18,781 nt of DNA from Verrucomicrobiales bacterium. Lineage in GTDB: Bacteria > Verrucomicrobiota > Verrucomicrobiia > Limisphaerales > UBA1096. Position numbers and translations under genes: made by a program. The stretch spans positions 1-18,781 of the forward strand of contig PBKH01000032.1 in assembly GCA_002721375.1 (NCBI GenBank), in the 5' to 3' direction. The first letter of the stretch is position 1. The number at the start of each line of letters is the position of its first letter. Below are positions 8,588 to 16,346 of the stretch, piece after piece. Below the pieces are notes generated by a model that did not search any database, was not told where the DNA came from, and saw only the letters and a list, made by a program, of their open reading frames with translations.

Positions 8588-11500
8588 ATGGTCCGATCTT
8601 TTATTTTAGTGCTGGTCGGGGTGGCGCTTGATTTGGGGCAAGCACTTTCAGCTGATCCCTACAGCGGACCGGACTTCAATGAGTTGGTGCGTAAGGTTGA
8701 CCCACTCACGCCTTCCGAGAGCCTTAAGGCATTTGCAGTGCCGGACGGCTTCGAGATGGAACTGGTCGCGGCAAGCCCTGATATTGGTCAGCCGATGAAT
8801 CTTGCTTTCGACAAGCATGGACGGCTTTGGGTCTCGAGCACTCTGGAGTATCCGTATCCTGCATCGCCTGATCGCAACGGACGCGACACGATCAAGGTTT
8901 TTGAGGATACCACTGGCGATGGGCGTTACGACAAGATTTCCACTTTTGCAGACGGGTTGAACATTCCCACTGGTGTTTATCCGTATAAGGACGGCGTTAT
9001 CGCCTGGAGCATTCCCAACATCTGGTTTCTGCGGGACACCGATGGTGACGGTCGCGCGGACAAGCGTACTAAATTGTACGGACCGCTCGGTTACGAGCGT
9101 GACACACACGGTATGCAATCGTCTTTTACTCGTGGCCTTGATGGTTGGTTGCATATCACGCACGGTTACAACAACAACACCACCGTTAATGCTGCTGATG
9201 GGTCCAGCATCAAGATGAATTCAGGCAACACTTACCGGGTGCAACTCGACGGATCAAGAGTACAGCAATTCACCTTTGGCCAAGTGAATCCGTTCGGCAT
9301 GTGCCTCGATGCGTACGGTAACTTTTACACCGCCGACTGCCACAGCTCACCGATCTATCAACTCATCCGCGATGCCTATTATCCGAGCTTCGGCAAGCCG
9401 CATGACGGTATGGGATTTGCGCCACTGGTCATCCGGCATAACCACGACTCCACCGGACTGTGTGGCATTGTTTTCAACCAGTCCACTCATTGGCCGGAGG
9501 AATTTCACGACAACATCTTCGTTGGCAACGTCGTTACCAGTCGTATCAATCGCGATAAGGTCAACTGGCGTGGTAGCAGCCCGAAGGGGATTGAGATGCC
9601 AGACTTGGTACGTACGCGCGATCCCTGGTTTCGACCGGTCGACCTCCAGTTCGGCCCGGGTGGGTCGCTCTACATTGCCGACTTTTATAACCGTATTATC
9701 GGGCATTACGAGGTGCGGCTAGACCATCCAGGGCGCGACCGCGAGCTGGGCCGCATCTGGCGAATTGTCTATAGGGGAACTGAAGCCAAGCGTTTGGCCA
9801 AGCCAGTTGATTTGACCAAAACCAAGCTGGAGGAAGCAATCGCCGAGCTGTCTAGTCCACTGCTTGCACGGCGCATGACCGCGACCGATTTTCTCGCTGA
9901 CGACATCGGCGTTCCTGCGGCCAAGCTAATTGGCCAAGCAATGTTTTTGGCCAATGCCGCGCCCGAACTCAAGGTTCACGGTGCCTGGGTGTTGCACCGC
10001 TTGGCAAAGCTGGACGAGGCATCCCTGCTGCGTTTGGCCAACGATAAGGCCGCCCTCGTCCGGAGCCACAGCCAACGCATCGCGGGGGCTCGAAAAAACT
10101 GGACTTTTCAGGTGCGTGCCATGGTGCTGGCCGGTATTGAAGATGATTCACCGCACGTTCGCAGGGCTGCGGCTGACGCCCTTGGCCTTCACCCGCATCT
10201 CAACCATCTGCGTCCATTACTCGATGCGCTAGCCAATGTGCCGCAGCGAGATGAGCACTTACGGCATGCTCTTCGAATCTCCCTGAGAAATAATATCCGG
10301 GCTGTCGATCGTCTTGATCAGATTTCAGGATTGAAACATGACAAGGCTGCGCTGCGACAGCTAATGGACGTGGCTTTGGCATTGAAAGGTTCTATTGCCG
10401 GGGAACTACTGCTGGCTGGGATCAGCGACGCCAATGTGGGCCGTGCAGAGTTGGCTAAATATCTGCGCCACATAGCCCGCAATACTCCGGGTGAAGGTCT
10501 CGATCGCTTGGCAGATATGGTGCAAGAAAAATTTCCGGGCGAGATGGATTTTCAGGTGGAACTGTTACTGGCGATTAACGAGGGCATTGTGCAACGCGGA
10601 TTGCCGGTAGAACAGGGTATCCGGCGTTGGGCCACCGAGTTAACCCGTAAATTGCTCGAGTCTACCAGTGAAATTAAGTTGCATTGGCGATCCGATTCCG
10701 TACCGGGTGCACCAGTTTCGGAATCGCCTTGGATTATTGAGGCGCGTAATATTGAACGAAAACTCTCCAAGTGGAAAAACTACCCACACCCGGATAATCC
10801 GACTAGCAGTCCTTGGTTGGCCCAGTCACGCAACTCAAGTGACGGTCGAAGAAATGAAACCTATATCACCAGTCTGCCGGACGGTGGGGAATCGCTTACT
10901 GGCGTGCTGCGTTCCGAACCGTTCACCATGCCGGAGGAACTGCATTTTTTTCTATGTGGTCACCGCGGTTATCCGAACGATCCGCCCCACGACAAGAATT
11001 TCGTTCGCCTTGTCGATGCCGATACTGGTGATGAACTGAAGCGCGTCTATCCGCCTCGCAACGATACAGGCCGGCAAATTCGTTGGAAGGGGACACCCGG
11101 AAAACAGGTTTACCTTGAGGTCGTTGACGGTGACACAGGAGAGGCGTTCGCTTGGATAGGTGTAACGCGTTTCAATTTAGACCTTGGCCTGTTCTCCAAG
11201 CGAAAAATGATTTCAAGCCTCCGACAGGGGGACCAGCGCTTGACAGGTGTGTTCCGGTCGAGCGAATTCAAGTTGCCGCCAACTATTTCCTTCACCATTA
11301 CTGGTCACAATGGCAACCCAGACAAACCGGCCAACGGAAAAAATTATTTTCAACTCGTAGATGCTGACTCCGGGCGCGTGCTGAAAAAGGCGCTACCGCC
11401 ACGCAACGATTTGGGCGTGGAGGTGGCATGGGATCTGCGTTCTTTAAATGTGCGTCGGGCTAGGCTGGAGATTGTCGACGGCGACAGCAGTGGCAAATTT

Positions 11501-12490
11501 GCATGGCTTGCAGTTGGCGGGTTCAAACCGGAAGTTGTTCCGATACCCGATTACGATCCAACCACCATTGCCAATAGGCAGGAGGCAGTTGCCCGCATAT
11601 TGCATGACCTACGGTTGACACGAGAACTGAATGCAGCTGAGATTCTTGCCAGTAACCCCCTCGCACCAACCAAGGCCCGCTCTCTCATTGCTCAAGCAAT
11701 TTTGGCCAATGGCAATGCACGGCAGAAAACCGAAATCGCCAAAATTCTGGCCGATGATAATGCACCGGATTCATTGCGTTTGTTCATTGCAACCTATGGT
11801 GCACATTTAGAGCCTGTTCAGGAACCATTGTTGAAAGCGCTTGGCCAAGCGCCGGCCGATCTTCAGGTGAAACTTGCCCGAGCACTTGCCCAAAACCAAG
11901 CGGGAGCCAAGCGTTTGCTCGTTGCAGTTGAAAAAGGTAAAGCGCCGGCCGGACTGCTGTTGGACATTCACATTCGCGATCGTTTTCCGAAAGAACGTGT
12001 GGAGGCGTTGACAAAAAACATTGTCAAGCCAAGCGCAGAAGCTGAACGGCTTATCGCCGATCGCGTGGCCGAGTATCGTGAAAAGGGCGGTGATGCTGAA
12101 CAGGGTAAAATCGTCTACGCCACAAACTGCGCCGCCTGCCACAAGTTAAGCGGGGTTGGCGGCGACATCGGGCCGCAGCTCGAGGGCATCGGCAACCGGG
12201 GTGTTGAGCGACTTGTGGAGGACATCATCGATCCCAATCGCAACATCGATGTGGCTTTCCATTACACCATCGTTCAGTTAAAGGATGGTCGATTGATCAC
12301 CGGCTTGAAGCGCCGCGAATTTAATCAGGCCGTGGTGTTTGCGACTGTAGACGGCAAGGAGATCACCGTTCGCAAAGCCGAGATTGAGAGAGAAACCAAG
12401 GCCCCGGCCTCTATCATGCCTACTGGCTTCGGCCAAATTATCCCTGCACCCGCCTTTTGCAATTTGCTCGAACATCTGCTGACTCATTAG
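8588..12490 (+). CDS. PVC-type dehydrogenase / HEAT / heme-binding cytochrome c protein
   Basis: A secreted protein of 1300 residues with an N-terminal signal peptide (hydrophobic to about 20, A-L-S-A). Residues about 25-395 match the 'putative membrane-bound dehydrogenase' beta-propeller family of Planctomycetes and Verrucomicrobia and include a Ca-binding-like D-x-D-G-D-G-x-x-D near 150. About 400-650 is helical, HEAT-like. Residues 767-862 and 881-979 are two copies of a beta-rich module sharing G-H-x-G, L-V-D-A-D, P-P-R-N-D and V-D-G-D. A second helical stretch leads to a C-terminal cytochrome c domain with C-A-A-C-H-K (Cys1181, Cys1184, His1185) and a possible axial Met in S-I-M-P. The family is linked to periplasmic oxidation of sugars or alcohols, without firmly established substrates. 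It sits 6 bases after sulfatase 2, with no Shine-Dalgarno. Confidence 0.92.
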   Translation: MVRSFILVLVGVALDLGQALSADPYSGPDFNELVRKVDPLTPSESLKAFAVPDGFEMELVAASPDIGQPMNLAFDKHGRLWVSSTLEYPYPASPDRNGRDTIKVFEDTTGDGRYDKISTFADGLNIPTGVYPYKDGVIAWSIPNIWFLRDTDGDGRADKRTKLYGPLGYERDTHGMQSSFTRGLDGWLHITHGYNNNTTVNAADGSSIKMNSGNTYRVQLDGSRVQQFTFGQVNPFGMCLDAYGNFYTADCHSSPIYQLIRDAYYPSFGKPHDGMGFAPLVIRHNHDSTGLCGIVFNQSTHWPEEFHDNIFVGNVVTSRINRDKVNWRGSSPKGIEMPDLVRTRDPWFRPVDLQFGPGGSLYIADFYNRIIGHYEVRLDHPGRDRELGRIWRIVYRGTEAKRLAKPVDLTKTKLEEAIAELSSPLLARRMTATDFLADDIGVPAAKLIGQAMFLANAAPELKVHGAWVLHRLAKLDEASLLRLANDKAALVRSHSQRIAGARKNWTFQVRAMVLAGIEDDSPHVRRAAADALGLHPHLNHLRPLLDALANVPQRDEHLRHALRISLRNNIRAVDRLDQISGLKHDKAALRQLMDVALALKGSIAGELLLAGISDANVGRAELAKYLRHIARNTPGEGLDRLADMVQEKFPGEMDFQVELLLAINEGIVQRGLPVEQGIRRWATELTRKLLESTSEIKLHWRSDSVPGAPVSESPWIIEARNIERKLSKWKNYPHPDNPTSSPWLAQSRNSSDGRRNETYITSLPDGGESLTGVLRSEPFTMPEELHFFLCGHRGYPNDPPHDKNFVRLVDADTGDELKRVYPPRNDTGRQIRWKGTPGKQVYLEVVDGDTGEAFAWIGVTRFNLDLGLFSKRKMISSLRQGDQRLTGVFRSSEFKLPPTISFTITGHNGNPDKPANGKNYFQLVDADSGRVLKKALPPRNDLGVEVAWDLRSLNVRRARLEIVDGDSSGKFAWLAVGGFKPEVVPIPDYDPTTIANRQEAVARILHDLRLTRELNAAEILASNPLAPTKARSLIAQAILANGNARQKTEIAKILADDNAPDSLRLFIATYGAHLEPVQEPLLKALGQAPADLQVKLARALAQNQAGAKRLLVAVEKGKAPAGLLLDIHIRDRFPKERVEALTKNIVKPSAEAERLIADRVAEYREKGGDAEQGKIVYATNCAACHKLSGVGGDIGPQLEGIGNRGVERLVEDIIDPNRNIDVAFHYTIVQLKDGRLITGLKRREFNQAVVFATVDGKEITVRKAEIERETKAPASIMPTGFGQIIPAPAFCNLLEHLLTH
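10887..11526 (+). repeat. Tandem duplicated module inside the cytochrome protein
   Basis: Two roughly 97-residue copies (protein positions about 767-862 and 881-979) align along their length: L-T-G-V-x-R-S near the start, G-H-x-G-x-P, N-F/Y-x-x-L-V-D-A-D-x-G, P-P-R-N-D, then V-D-G-D and F-A-W-I/L near the end. The copies differ at most other positions, so the duplication is old. The aromatic and acidic beta-rich pattern suggests a binding module, but I do not recognise a named domain. Confidence 0.75.
11837..11852. repeat. 16-bp perfect palindrome, longest copy of the dispersed TTGGCCAA motif
   Basis: GCGCTTGGCCAAGCGC reads identically on both strands and lies inside the cytochrome gene, in a frame coding L-G-Q-A. 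Other TTGGCCAA copies start at 4490, 8507, 9276, 9794, 9930, 9947, 10034, 11702, 14324 and 16687. Six of the eleven extend to TTGGCCAAGC. Confidence 0.8.
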
Positions 12491-12613
12491 TTTGATTTTG
12501 AGCACATCGTTGGCCTTGGCTTAATCTGCTTAAAGGTCACAGAATGCGTCGATACTTGCGTTGGAAATATGACTATGAATTGGATCAAAGTGCTTTCCTG
12601 AAGAACCTACATA
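12491..12613. other. Convergent intergenic gap
   Basis: This gap separates the convergent cytochrome and YdhR-like genes. No convincing hairpin followed by a T-run was found on either strand, although termination would be expected here. Composition falls towards AT-rich, continuing into the YdhR-like gene. Confidence 0.4.
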
Positions 12614-12988
12614 TTAACTTTTTGGCGCTAGATCATTAATGAAGTCCCCGCTAATATAATTTGGCTTAATCGTCTTCAGAGTAAAATCTGGCAAGACTTG
12701 GTATTTTCTAAATGTAAGCTCACTTACGTCAGGGTGTTCGCCCCACTCTTTAAGGAGTGGAGACGCCAAGAAAGCCTCCAATGATTCATCATCTTCAAAT
12801 AAGTAAACCCCACCGTATTCATTTTCGTCAGGATTCGCTAATGCAAACTTAACTCCCAATCCGGGAATCGTGCTCCAAATTTTCAGCATTTCTTCATTTT
12901 TGCTGAGTTCAATGATGTCATTGTCTTCTCTCAAATCATATTTGTAGCGGACAACCAAAACATTTAGCTTCGACAATCGGTCTTTCAT
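12614..12988 (-). CDS. YdhR-like monooxygenase-fold protein
   Basis: A small cytoplasmic protein of 124 residues without signal peptide. The pattern G-G-V-Y-L-F-E-D-D-E-S-L-E-A-F (about 59-73) followed by L-x-x-W-G-E-H-P and a terminal R-K-Y-Q-V-L strand fits the YdhR / antibiotic-biosynthesis-monooxygenase-like dimeric alpha/beta-barrel families. Members are proposed to oxidise or bind small aromatic compounds, but most have no defined substrate. The ATG at 12988 is the only sensible start; an AGGAG lies 15 bases upstream, rather far. The gene is clearly AT-richer than its neighbours and holds no copy of the GCCAAGC motif common around it, hinting at a separate origin. It stands alone, convergent to the cytochrome gene. 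Confidence 0.7.
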   Translation of the reverse strand: MKDRLSKLNVLVVRYKYDLREDNDIIELSKNEEMLKIWSTIPGLGVKFALANPDENEYGGVYLFEDDESLEAFLASPLLKEWGEHPDVSELTFRKYQVLPDFTLKTIKPNYISGDFINDLAPKS

Positions 12989-13251
12989 TTCTTTGTTCTA
13001 TGGCTCCTAAAGTCTAATACACTATCAATTAAACTATGTAGCACCGGTAAAGGATGGATTTTTGTCGAGCAAGGAGCGAAGAGTCAAGCAGGACGAGGAA
13101 TCGCGAACGATTGAGTTCGAATTATCTATCGATGTGCTAGATCGTGAAGATGGGAGTACAGATAGCTGCTAAAAACAGAGTTAGTTGTTACATTTTAGGC
13201 ACGTTCAAGATCATGTTGCTGAAATAATTAATCTAACATAAACCAAAGACT
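12989..13251. other. AT-rich intergenic region, 263 bases
   Basis: It lies between the YdhR-like gene and the end of the toroid protein gene. It should contain the YdhR-like promoter and any terminator of the purC-toroid transcript. No RNA gene, strong hairpin or repeat was recognised. A plus-strand frame of 36 codons from a TTG at 13062 to a stop at 13172 exists but has no family resemblance. Confidence 0.35.
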
Positions 13252-14295
13252 TTATTGTGTCGCTTCGGTTAACTCGTTGCATTCAGTCAGGGCGAGTAGG
13301 GCGAATGTAGTGCCAGCGTGGGTGATGAAGTGATGCTTGTCGTTGTAGGTAGAGCGGGTGAACCACCGCCCGCTTTCTCGCTGGTTGGCCTTGAGCCATT
13401 GGATGCCCTTGCGAATGGCAGGGTGATCCGGTGCCAAGCCGGATTTGCGGAGAGCAAAAACAACAAAACCAGTTCCGTAACCGTCGCTGCGGTTGAGGAT
13501 TTGTTCAGTGCCATCGGCGCGCTTCCAGTTGCCCAGCGTGGCGATAGCCCACCCTCCGTCGGCCTGTTGAAGCGTCAACAAATCTTTTTGCCAGTTTGAT
13601 TTCTCTTCGGATGAAACGGCGTTTGGTGCGGCTTGGCTGAGCCAGAGCATCATGCCTTTCTGGTGTGCCAGTTTAGGCTGATTTTTTTTTAGCCACGAAA
13701 GGAGTTTTTTGTAGCCAGGGGCAGCGTCCCTAGAAGCGGCATAGTTTTCAGGGGCACTGGCTACTGCAATGGCTGCAAGGTTGACGCCGTAGTGGTCGTC
13801 GGATTCGTATGGGCCCCATCCGCATTTTAGCCAGTCCCAAGATCCGTCATCCCGCTGGGTTTTCCATGCCTCGGCAAAAGCATTGCGGGTGGCCGGAGAT
13901 AGTTTGCCCTTGGCTGAGTCGTCCATTGCCAAGGCAGACGCGGTGGCTACGACACCGTGTGGGCCGGGTTTTTTCTCGGACCAACCGGTAACATATTGTT
14001 CGAAGAATTGGCGGACGGCAGCATGGGGAGCAGGATCGGCCTGCAGACGGGCTCGACCGAGAAGATAGGCGCCATTGGTATGGCAGGTAACGCACTCGCG
14101 GGAACGTTGCCAATGGAGGGAGGCGCGGTCGATGAAGTCCACAGCCTTGGCTGTGGAGAAGTGCTTTGCCAAGGGTTCGTCAGGAGTATTGGCCGAGGGT
14201 TTTTCAAGCTTGGCTAAGTTGGTTTGGGCAAAAGAAACCCCGCTGCTGGTCAGCAGCAGGGCGCTAACAAAGCTGATTACTCGCAAGGCTGCCAT
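13252..14295 (-). CDS. Secreted alpha/alpha-toroid (squalene-cyclase-like) protein with CxxCH heme motif
   Basis: The ATG at 14295 gives 347 residues and opens a signal peptide (hydrophobic core, S-F-A-Q near 24); the frame extends only to a TTG at 14331, and a G-G-C-A-G-G lies just upstream. One heme-attachment motif C-V-T-C-H is at 68-72. Downstream, QW-like repeats (Q-R-D-D-G-S-W, Q-Q-A-D-G-G-W, Q-R-E-S-G-R-W) and G-Y-G-T-G-F indicate the prenyltransferase/squalene-oxidase alpha/alpha-toroid fold. It lacks the D-x-D-D motif of squalene-hopene cyclases, is about half their length and is exported, so it is unlikely to be a triterpene cyclase. A periplasmic electron-transfer or scaffold role is inference. 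It lies 45 bases downstream of purC on the same strand and may be cotranscribed, though the functions look unrelated. Confidence 0.78.
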   Translation of the reverse strand: MAALRVISFVSALLLTSSGVSFAQTNLAKLEKPSANTPDEPLAKHFSTAKAVDFIDRASLHWQRSRECVTCHTNGAYLLGRARLQADPAPHAAVRQFFEQYVTGWSEKKPGPHGVVATASALAMDDSAKGKLSPATRNAFAEAWKTQRDDGSWDWLKCGWGPYESDDHYGVNLAAIAVASAPENYAASRDAAPGYKKLLSWLKKNQPKLAHQKGMMLWLSQAAPNAVSSEEKSNWQKDLLTLQQADGGWAIATLGNWKRADGTEQILNRSDGYGTGFVVFALRKSGLAPDHPAIRKGIQWLKANQRESGRWFTRSTYNDKHHFITHAGTTFALLALTECNELTEATQ

Positions 14296-14340
14296 TGCGC
14301 GAAGCCTGCCATCCCTGCGCTCCTTGGCCAAGCCCTTGGT

Positions 14341-15231
14341 TTAGAAATCCAAGCCGGTAACGCGGGTGTAGGCCTCGATGTATTTCTCGCTTGTTTTCTT
14401 AACGATATCTTCTGGCAAATCGGGGCCGGGATAGGTTTTGTCCCATTCGAGTGTTTCGAGATAATCGCGCACGAACTGCTTGTCAAAACTCGGTTGGCTC
14501 TTGCCTGGCTCATAAAGGTCGGCGGGCCAGAAACGAGATGAATCAGGCGTCAACACTTCGTCAATCAGTATCAGTTCGTCCTCAAAAATTCCAAACTCAA
14601 ACTTCGTATCGGCGATGATGATGCCTTTGGTGGCAGCGTGGTCGCGACCGCGTTTGTAAAGCTCAATGCTGAGATCACGCGCCTTTTCGGCAATGTCGCT
14701 GCCAACGATTTTGACGGCCTCCTCGAAGCTGATGTTTTCGTCGTGACCCTCTTCGGCCTTGGTTGCCGGAGTGAAGATCGGTTCTGGCAGCTTGGAGGAA
14801 TTGTCGAGGCCATCCGGCAATGCGATGCCGCAGACGGTGCCCTGTTTCTGGTACTCCTTCCATCCTGAACCTGCAAGGTAACCACGCACGACGCATTCTA
14901 TGGCTAGCGGTTGGGCTTTCTTGACAACCATTGCGCGCCGGCCAATTTGTTGGGAGTATTCACGTACCGCCTCTGGCAACGGATCGTTCGCATTGGCAAG
15001 CAGGTGGTTTGGCACAAGGTCGGCTACACGATCAAACCAAAAGTGAGAGAACATCGTGAGGACTTCACCCTTTTGGGGGATACCGTTGGGTAACACGACG
15101 TCATAGGCACTAATGCGGTCGCTAGCTAGCATTAAAAGACTGTCACCAAGGTCGAACATTTCACGGACTTTGCCGCTACGGACTTTGGGGACACCGGGGA
15201 GATCAAGTTGAAGCAGTGTGTTGTTCGACAT
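14341..15231 (-). CDS. purC: Phosphoribosylaminoimidazole-succinocarboxamide (SAICAR) synthase
   Basis: Cytoplasmic enzyme of de novo purine synthesis, joining CAIR and aspartate with ATP to give SAICAR. The ATG at 15231 gives 296 residues, normal for the longer bacterial/yeast-like class; the frame runs three codons further to a TTG. Hallmarks in order: S-G-K-V-R-E for nucleotide binding, S-D-R-I-S-A-Y-D-V-V, G-I-P-x-K-G, E-C-V-V-R-G-Y-L-A-G-S-G-W, D-T-K-F-E-F-G and L-I-D-E-V-L-T-P-D-S-S-R-F-W. All conserved blocks are present, so it should be active. It lies 81 bases downstream of rsfS on the same strand. No purine riboswitch is recognisable in that gap, and no Shine-Dalgarno is evident. 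Confidence 0.97.
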   Translation of the reverse strand: MSNNTLLQLDLPGVPKVRSGKVREMFDLGDSLLMLASDRISAYDVVLPNGIPQKGEVLTMFSHFWFDRVADLVPNHLLANANDPLPEAVREYSQQIGRRAMVVKKAQPLAIECVVRGYLAGSGWKEYQKQGTVCGIALPDGLDNSSKLPEPIFTPATKAEEGHDENISFEEAVKIVGSDIAEKARDLSIELYKRGRDHAATKGIIIADTKFEFGIFEDELILIDEVLTPDSSRFWPADLYEPGKSQPSFDKQFVRDYLETLEWDKTYPGPDLPEDIVKKTSEKYIEAYTRVTGLDF

Positions 15232-15312
15232 GAACGGCAATCATGCTAAGACCGTGATAGTTTTCAAGCCGATGTTATTCACATCACTTGTGGCACGCTT
15301 GGTAACAGAGGA

Positions 15313-15687
15313 TTAGGCTTGGTCAGAAACCAGCGAAGATTCCGGTTCGAAGTCGAGCCGCTTGGCATCTCCCCAAAGTGCTTCTAGATCGTAGAGTTCG
15401 CGAAACGAGTTGTTCATCACGTGGACAAGAACATGGATATAATCAAGTACTACCCAAGGGGTAACCCGGGCGCCTTCGGTCGAGAAGGGGCGGATGCTGT
15501 GTTGTTCCCTCAGTTTCTCAGTGATTTCATCGACGATAGCCCGCAGGTGCGGCTCGTTGGAGCCTGTGACAATCACAAAGTAGTCGGCGACGGATGAAAG
15601 TTCCCGGAGATCCAGCAGGGTAATGTTTTCGGCTTTTTTGTTGTCTGCCAACCGGGCGCAGGTGAATGCGAGCTCTTTGGATTCCAT
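15313..15687 (-). CDS. rsfS: Ribosomal silencing factor RsfS (Iojap/DUF143)
   Basis: A 124-residue cytoplasmic protein. RsfS binds uL14 on the large ribosomal subunit and blocks subunit joining, lowering translation in starvation or stationary phase. The ATG at 15687 (M-E-S-K-E-L) fits the usual N-terminus; the frame extends 11 codons to a TTG with no family resemblance. Characteristic segments are S-S-V-A-D-Y-F-V-I-V-T-G-S, the W-V-V-L-D-Y-I-H-V-L-V-H core and Y-D-L-E-A-L-W-G-D-A near the C-terminus. In many bacteria rsfS sits with nadD; here purC follows instead, and nadD is not in the window. A possible hairpin lies in its leader (15699-15728). Confidence 0.95.
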   Translation of the reverse strand: MESKELAFTCARLADNKKAENITLLDLRELSSVADYFVIVTGSNEPHLRAIVDEITEKLREQHSIRPFSTEGARVTPWVVLDYIHVLVHVMNNSFRELYDLEALWGDAKRLDFEPESSLVSDQA

Positions 15688-15698
15688 AAACGCGGGAC

Positions 15699-15728
15699 GA
15701 CGGCATGAAGCAATGGCCAATGGCCGTC
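15699..15728 (-). promoter_or_regulatory. Possible hairpin in the rsfS leader
   Basis: GACGGC (15699-15704) pairs with GCCGTC (15723-15728) across an 18-base loop that itself contains TGGCCA. It begins 11 bases upstream of the rsfS ATG, so it could affect translation start or be chance. There is no following T-run, so it is not a standard terminator. Confidence 0.25.
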
Positions 15729-15788
15729 AATCACCCGCAGACTAAACCAAGGCCGTTTTTTGTAAATCGCAAACTGGTCAAGTGATAC

Positions 15789-16232
15789 TTAATTGCCCTC
15801 CGATTCCAACTCTTGACCCGTTTTGCCGCCGTGCTTGCGTAGCATATTGGCGATGCTGTCATTTAGTGTGACATCAAGGGGTGTGTTGCCAAACTTGTCC
15901 CTAATGTTGACGTTTGCTCCTTCGTTCAGCAGTAATGATACAGTTTCCTTTTGGTCATTGTGTGCAGCGCGATATAGGGCGGTCATTCCTTCCTTGTCTG
16001 TTACATCTACGTCCATCCCCTCCGCTAGCAATTGTTTAATTAGTTCGGTGTTGCCACGCGTTGCAACATCCCAATTTTTCTTTGTTGCAGATTTCCATTT
16101 GGCTTGCACTTCTTGCGGTGTTTCAAAAGGTTCACTCGGTTCGTCAGGAGAGGATTCTGGAGGAGTGACTGGGTTAGTCGGTGATGACTTTTTTTTCTGT
16201 TGGGCTTCAGTGGGGACTTTTGGCCTAGTCAA
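15789..16232 (-). CDS. Ankyrin-repeat protein body (start uncertain; signal cut off upstream)
   Basis: These 147 codons encode a charged, Pro/Ser/Glu-rich linker (about 1-45) followed by two clear ankyrin repeats and a partial one: G-N-T-E-L-I-K-Q-L-L-A-E-G, then D-K-E-G-M-T-A-L-Y-R-A-A and N-E-G-A-N-V-N-I-R-D-K-F-G-N-T-P-L. Ankyrin repeats mediate protein-protein contacts. The only early start after the upstream stop is a TTG at 16232, with no ribosome-binding site; no ATG occurs before the ankyrin domain itself. In frame just upstream is a complete lipoprotein signal interrupted by TAA at 16275-16277, so the ancestral product was probably an ankyrin lipoprotein. Whether this part is now translated is unclear. 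Confidence 0.7.
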   Translation of the reverse strand: MTRPKVPTEAQQKKKSSPTNPVTPPESSPDEPSEPFETPQEVQAKWKSATKKNWDVATRGNTELIKQLLAEGMDVDVTDKEGMTALYRAAHNDQKETVSLLLNEGANVNIRDKFGNTPLDVTLNDSIANMLRKHGGKTGQELESEGN

Positions 16233-16274
16233 TTCGAGGCGGGTTGGTTCGGTGGCTTGGTCTGGTGTTGCAGA

Positions 16275-16346
16275 TTACTGCACAGGTTGCGCTCCGCATC
16301 CTAAGGCAAGGACAGCTATAACTAGTGTGATAATGTTTATTTTCAA
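16275..16346 (-). pseudogene. Lipoprotein signal peptide detached from the ankyrin gene by in-frame TAA
   Basis: A TTG at 16344-16346 begins M-K-I-N-I-I followed by a hydrophobic core and a classic lipobox L-A-L-G-C, then a short polar stretch ending at TAA (codon 24, 16277-16275). The same frame continues without another stop into the ankyrin body (codon 39 is the TTG at 16232), and the residues after the TAA keep the polar, Pro/Thr-rich look of a lipoprotein linker. A single base change of CAA to TAA would explain it. Sequencing error, recent nonsense mutation or stop readthrough are all possible. Confidence 0.7.

Noticed and set aside
12491..12613. Rho-independent terminator between the convergent cytochrome and YdhR-like genes
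   Set aside because: No G/C-rich stem followed by T-run could be found on either strand.
13062..13172. Plus-strand 36-codon frame with TTG start in the 12989-13251 gap, with AAAGG a few bases upstream
   Set aside because: Short, rare start codon, no family resemblance, and the sequence is otherwise ordinary AT-rich intergenic DNA.
14139..14156. CCACAGCC-TT-GGCTGTGG inverted repeat as a possible terminator
   Set aside because: It lies inside the toroid protein gene with no T-run; a 2-base loop is unlikely, and both arms are normal coding sequence.
15232..15312. Purine riboswitch upstream of purC
   Set aside because: The gap is only 81 bases and shows none of the conserved purine aptamer loops; purC lies downstream of rsfS in the same direction.
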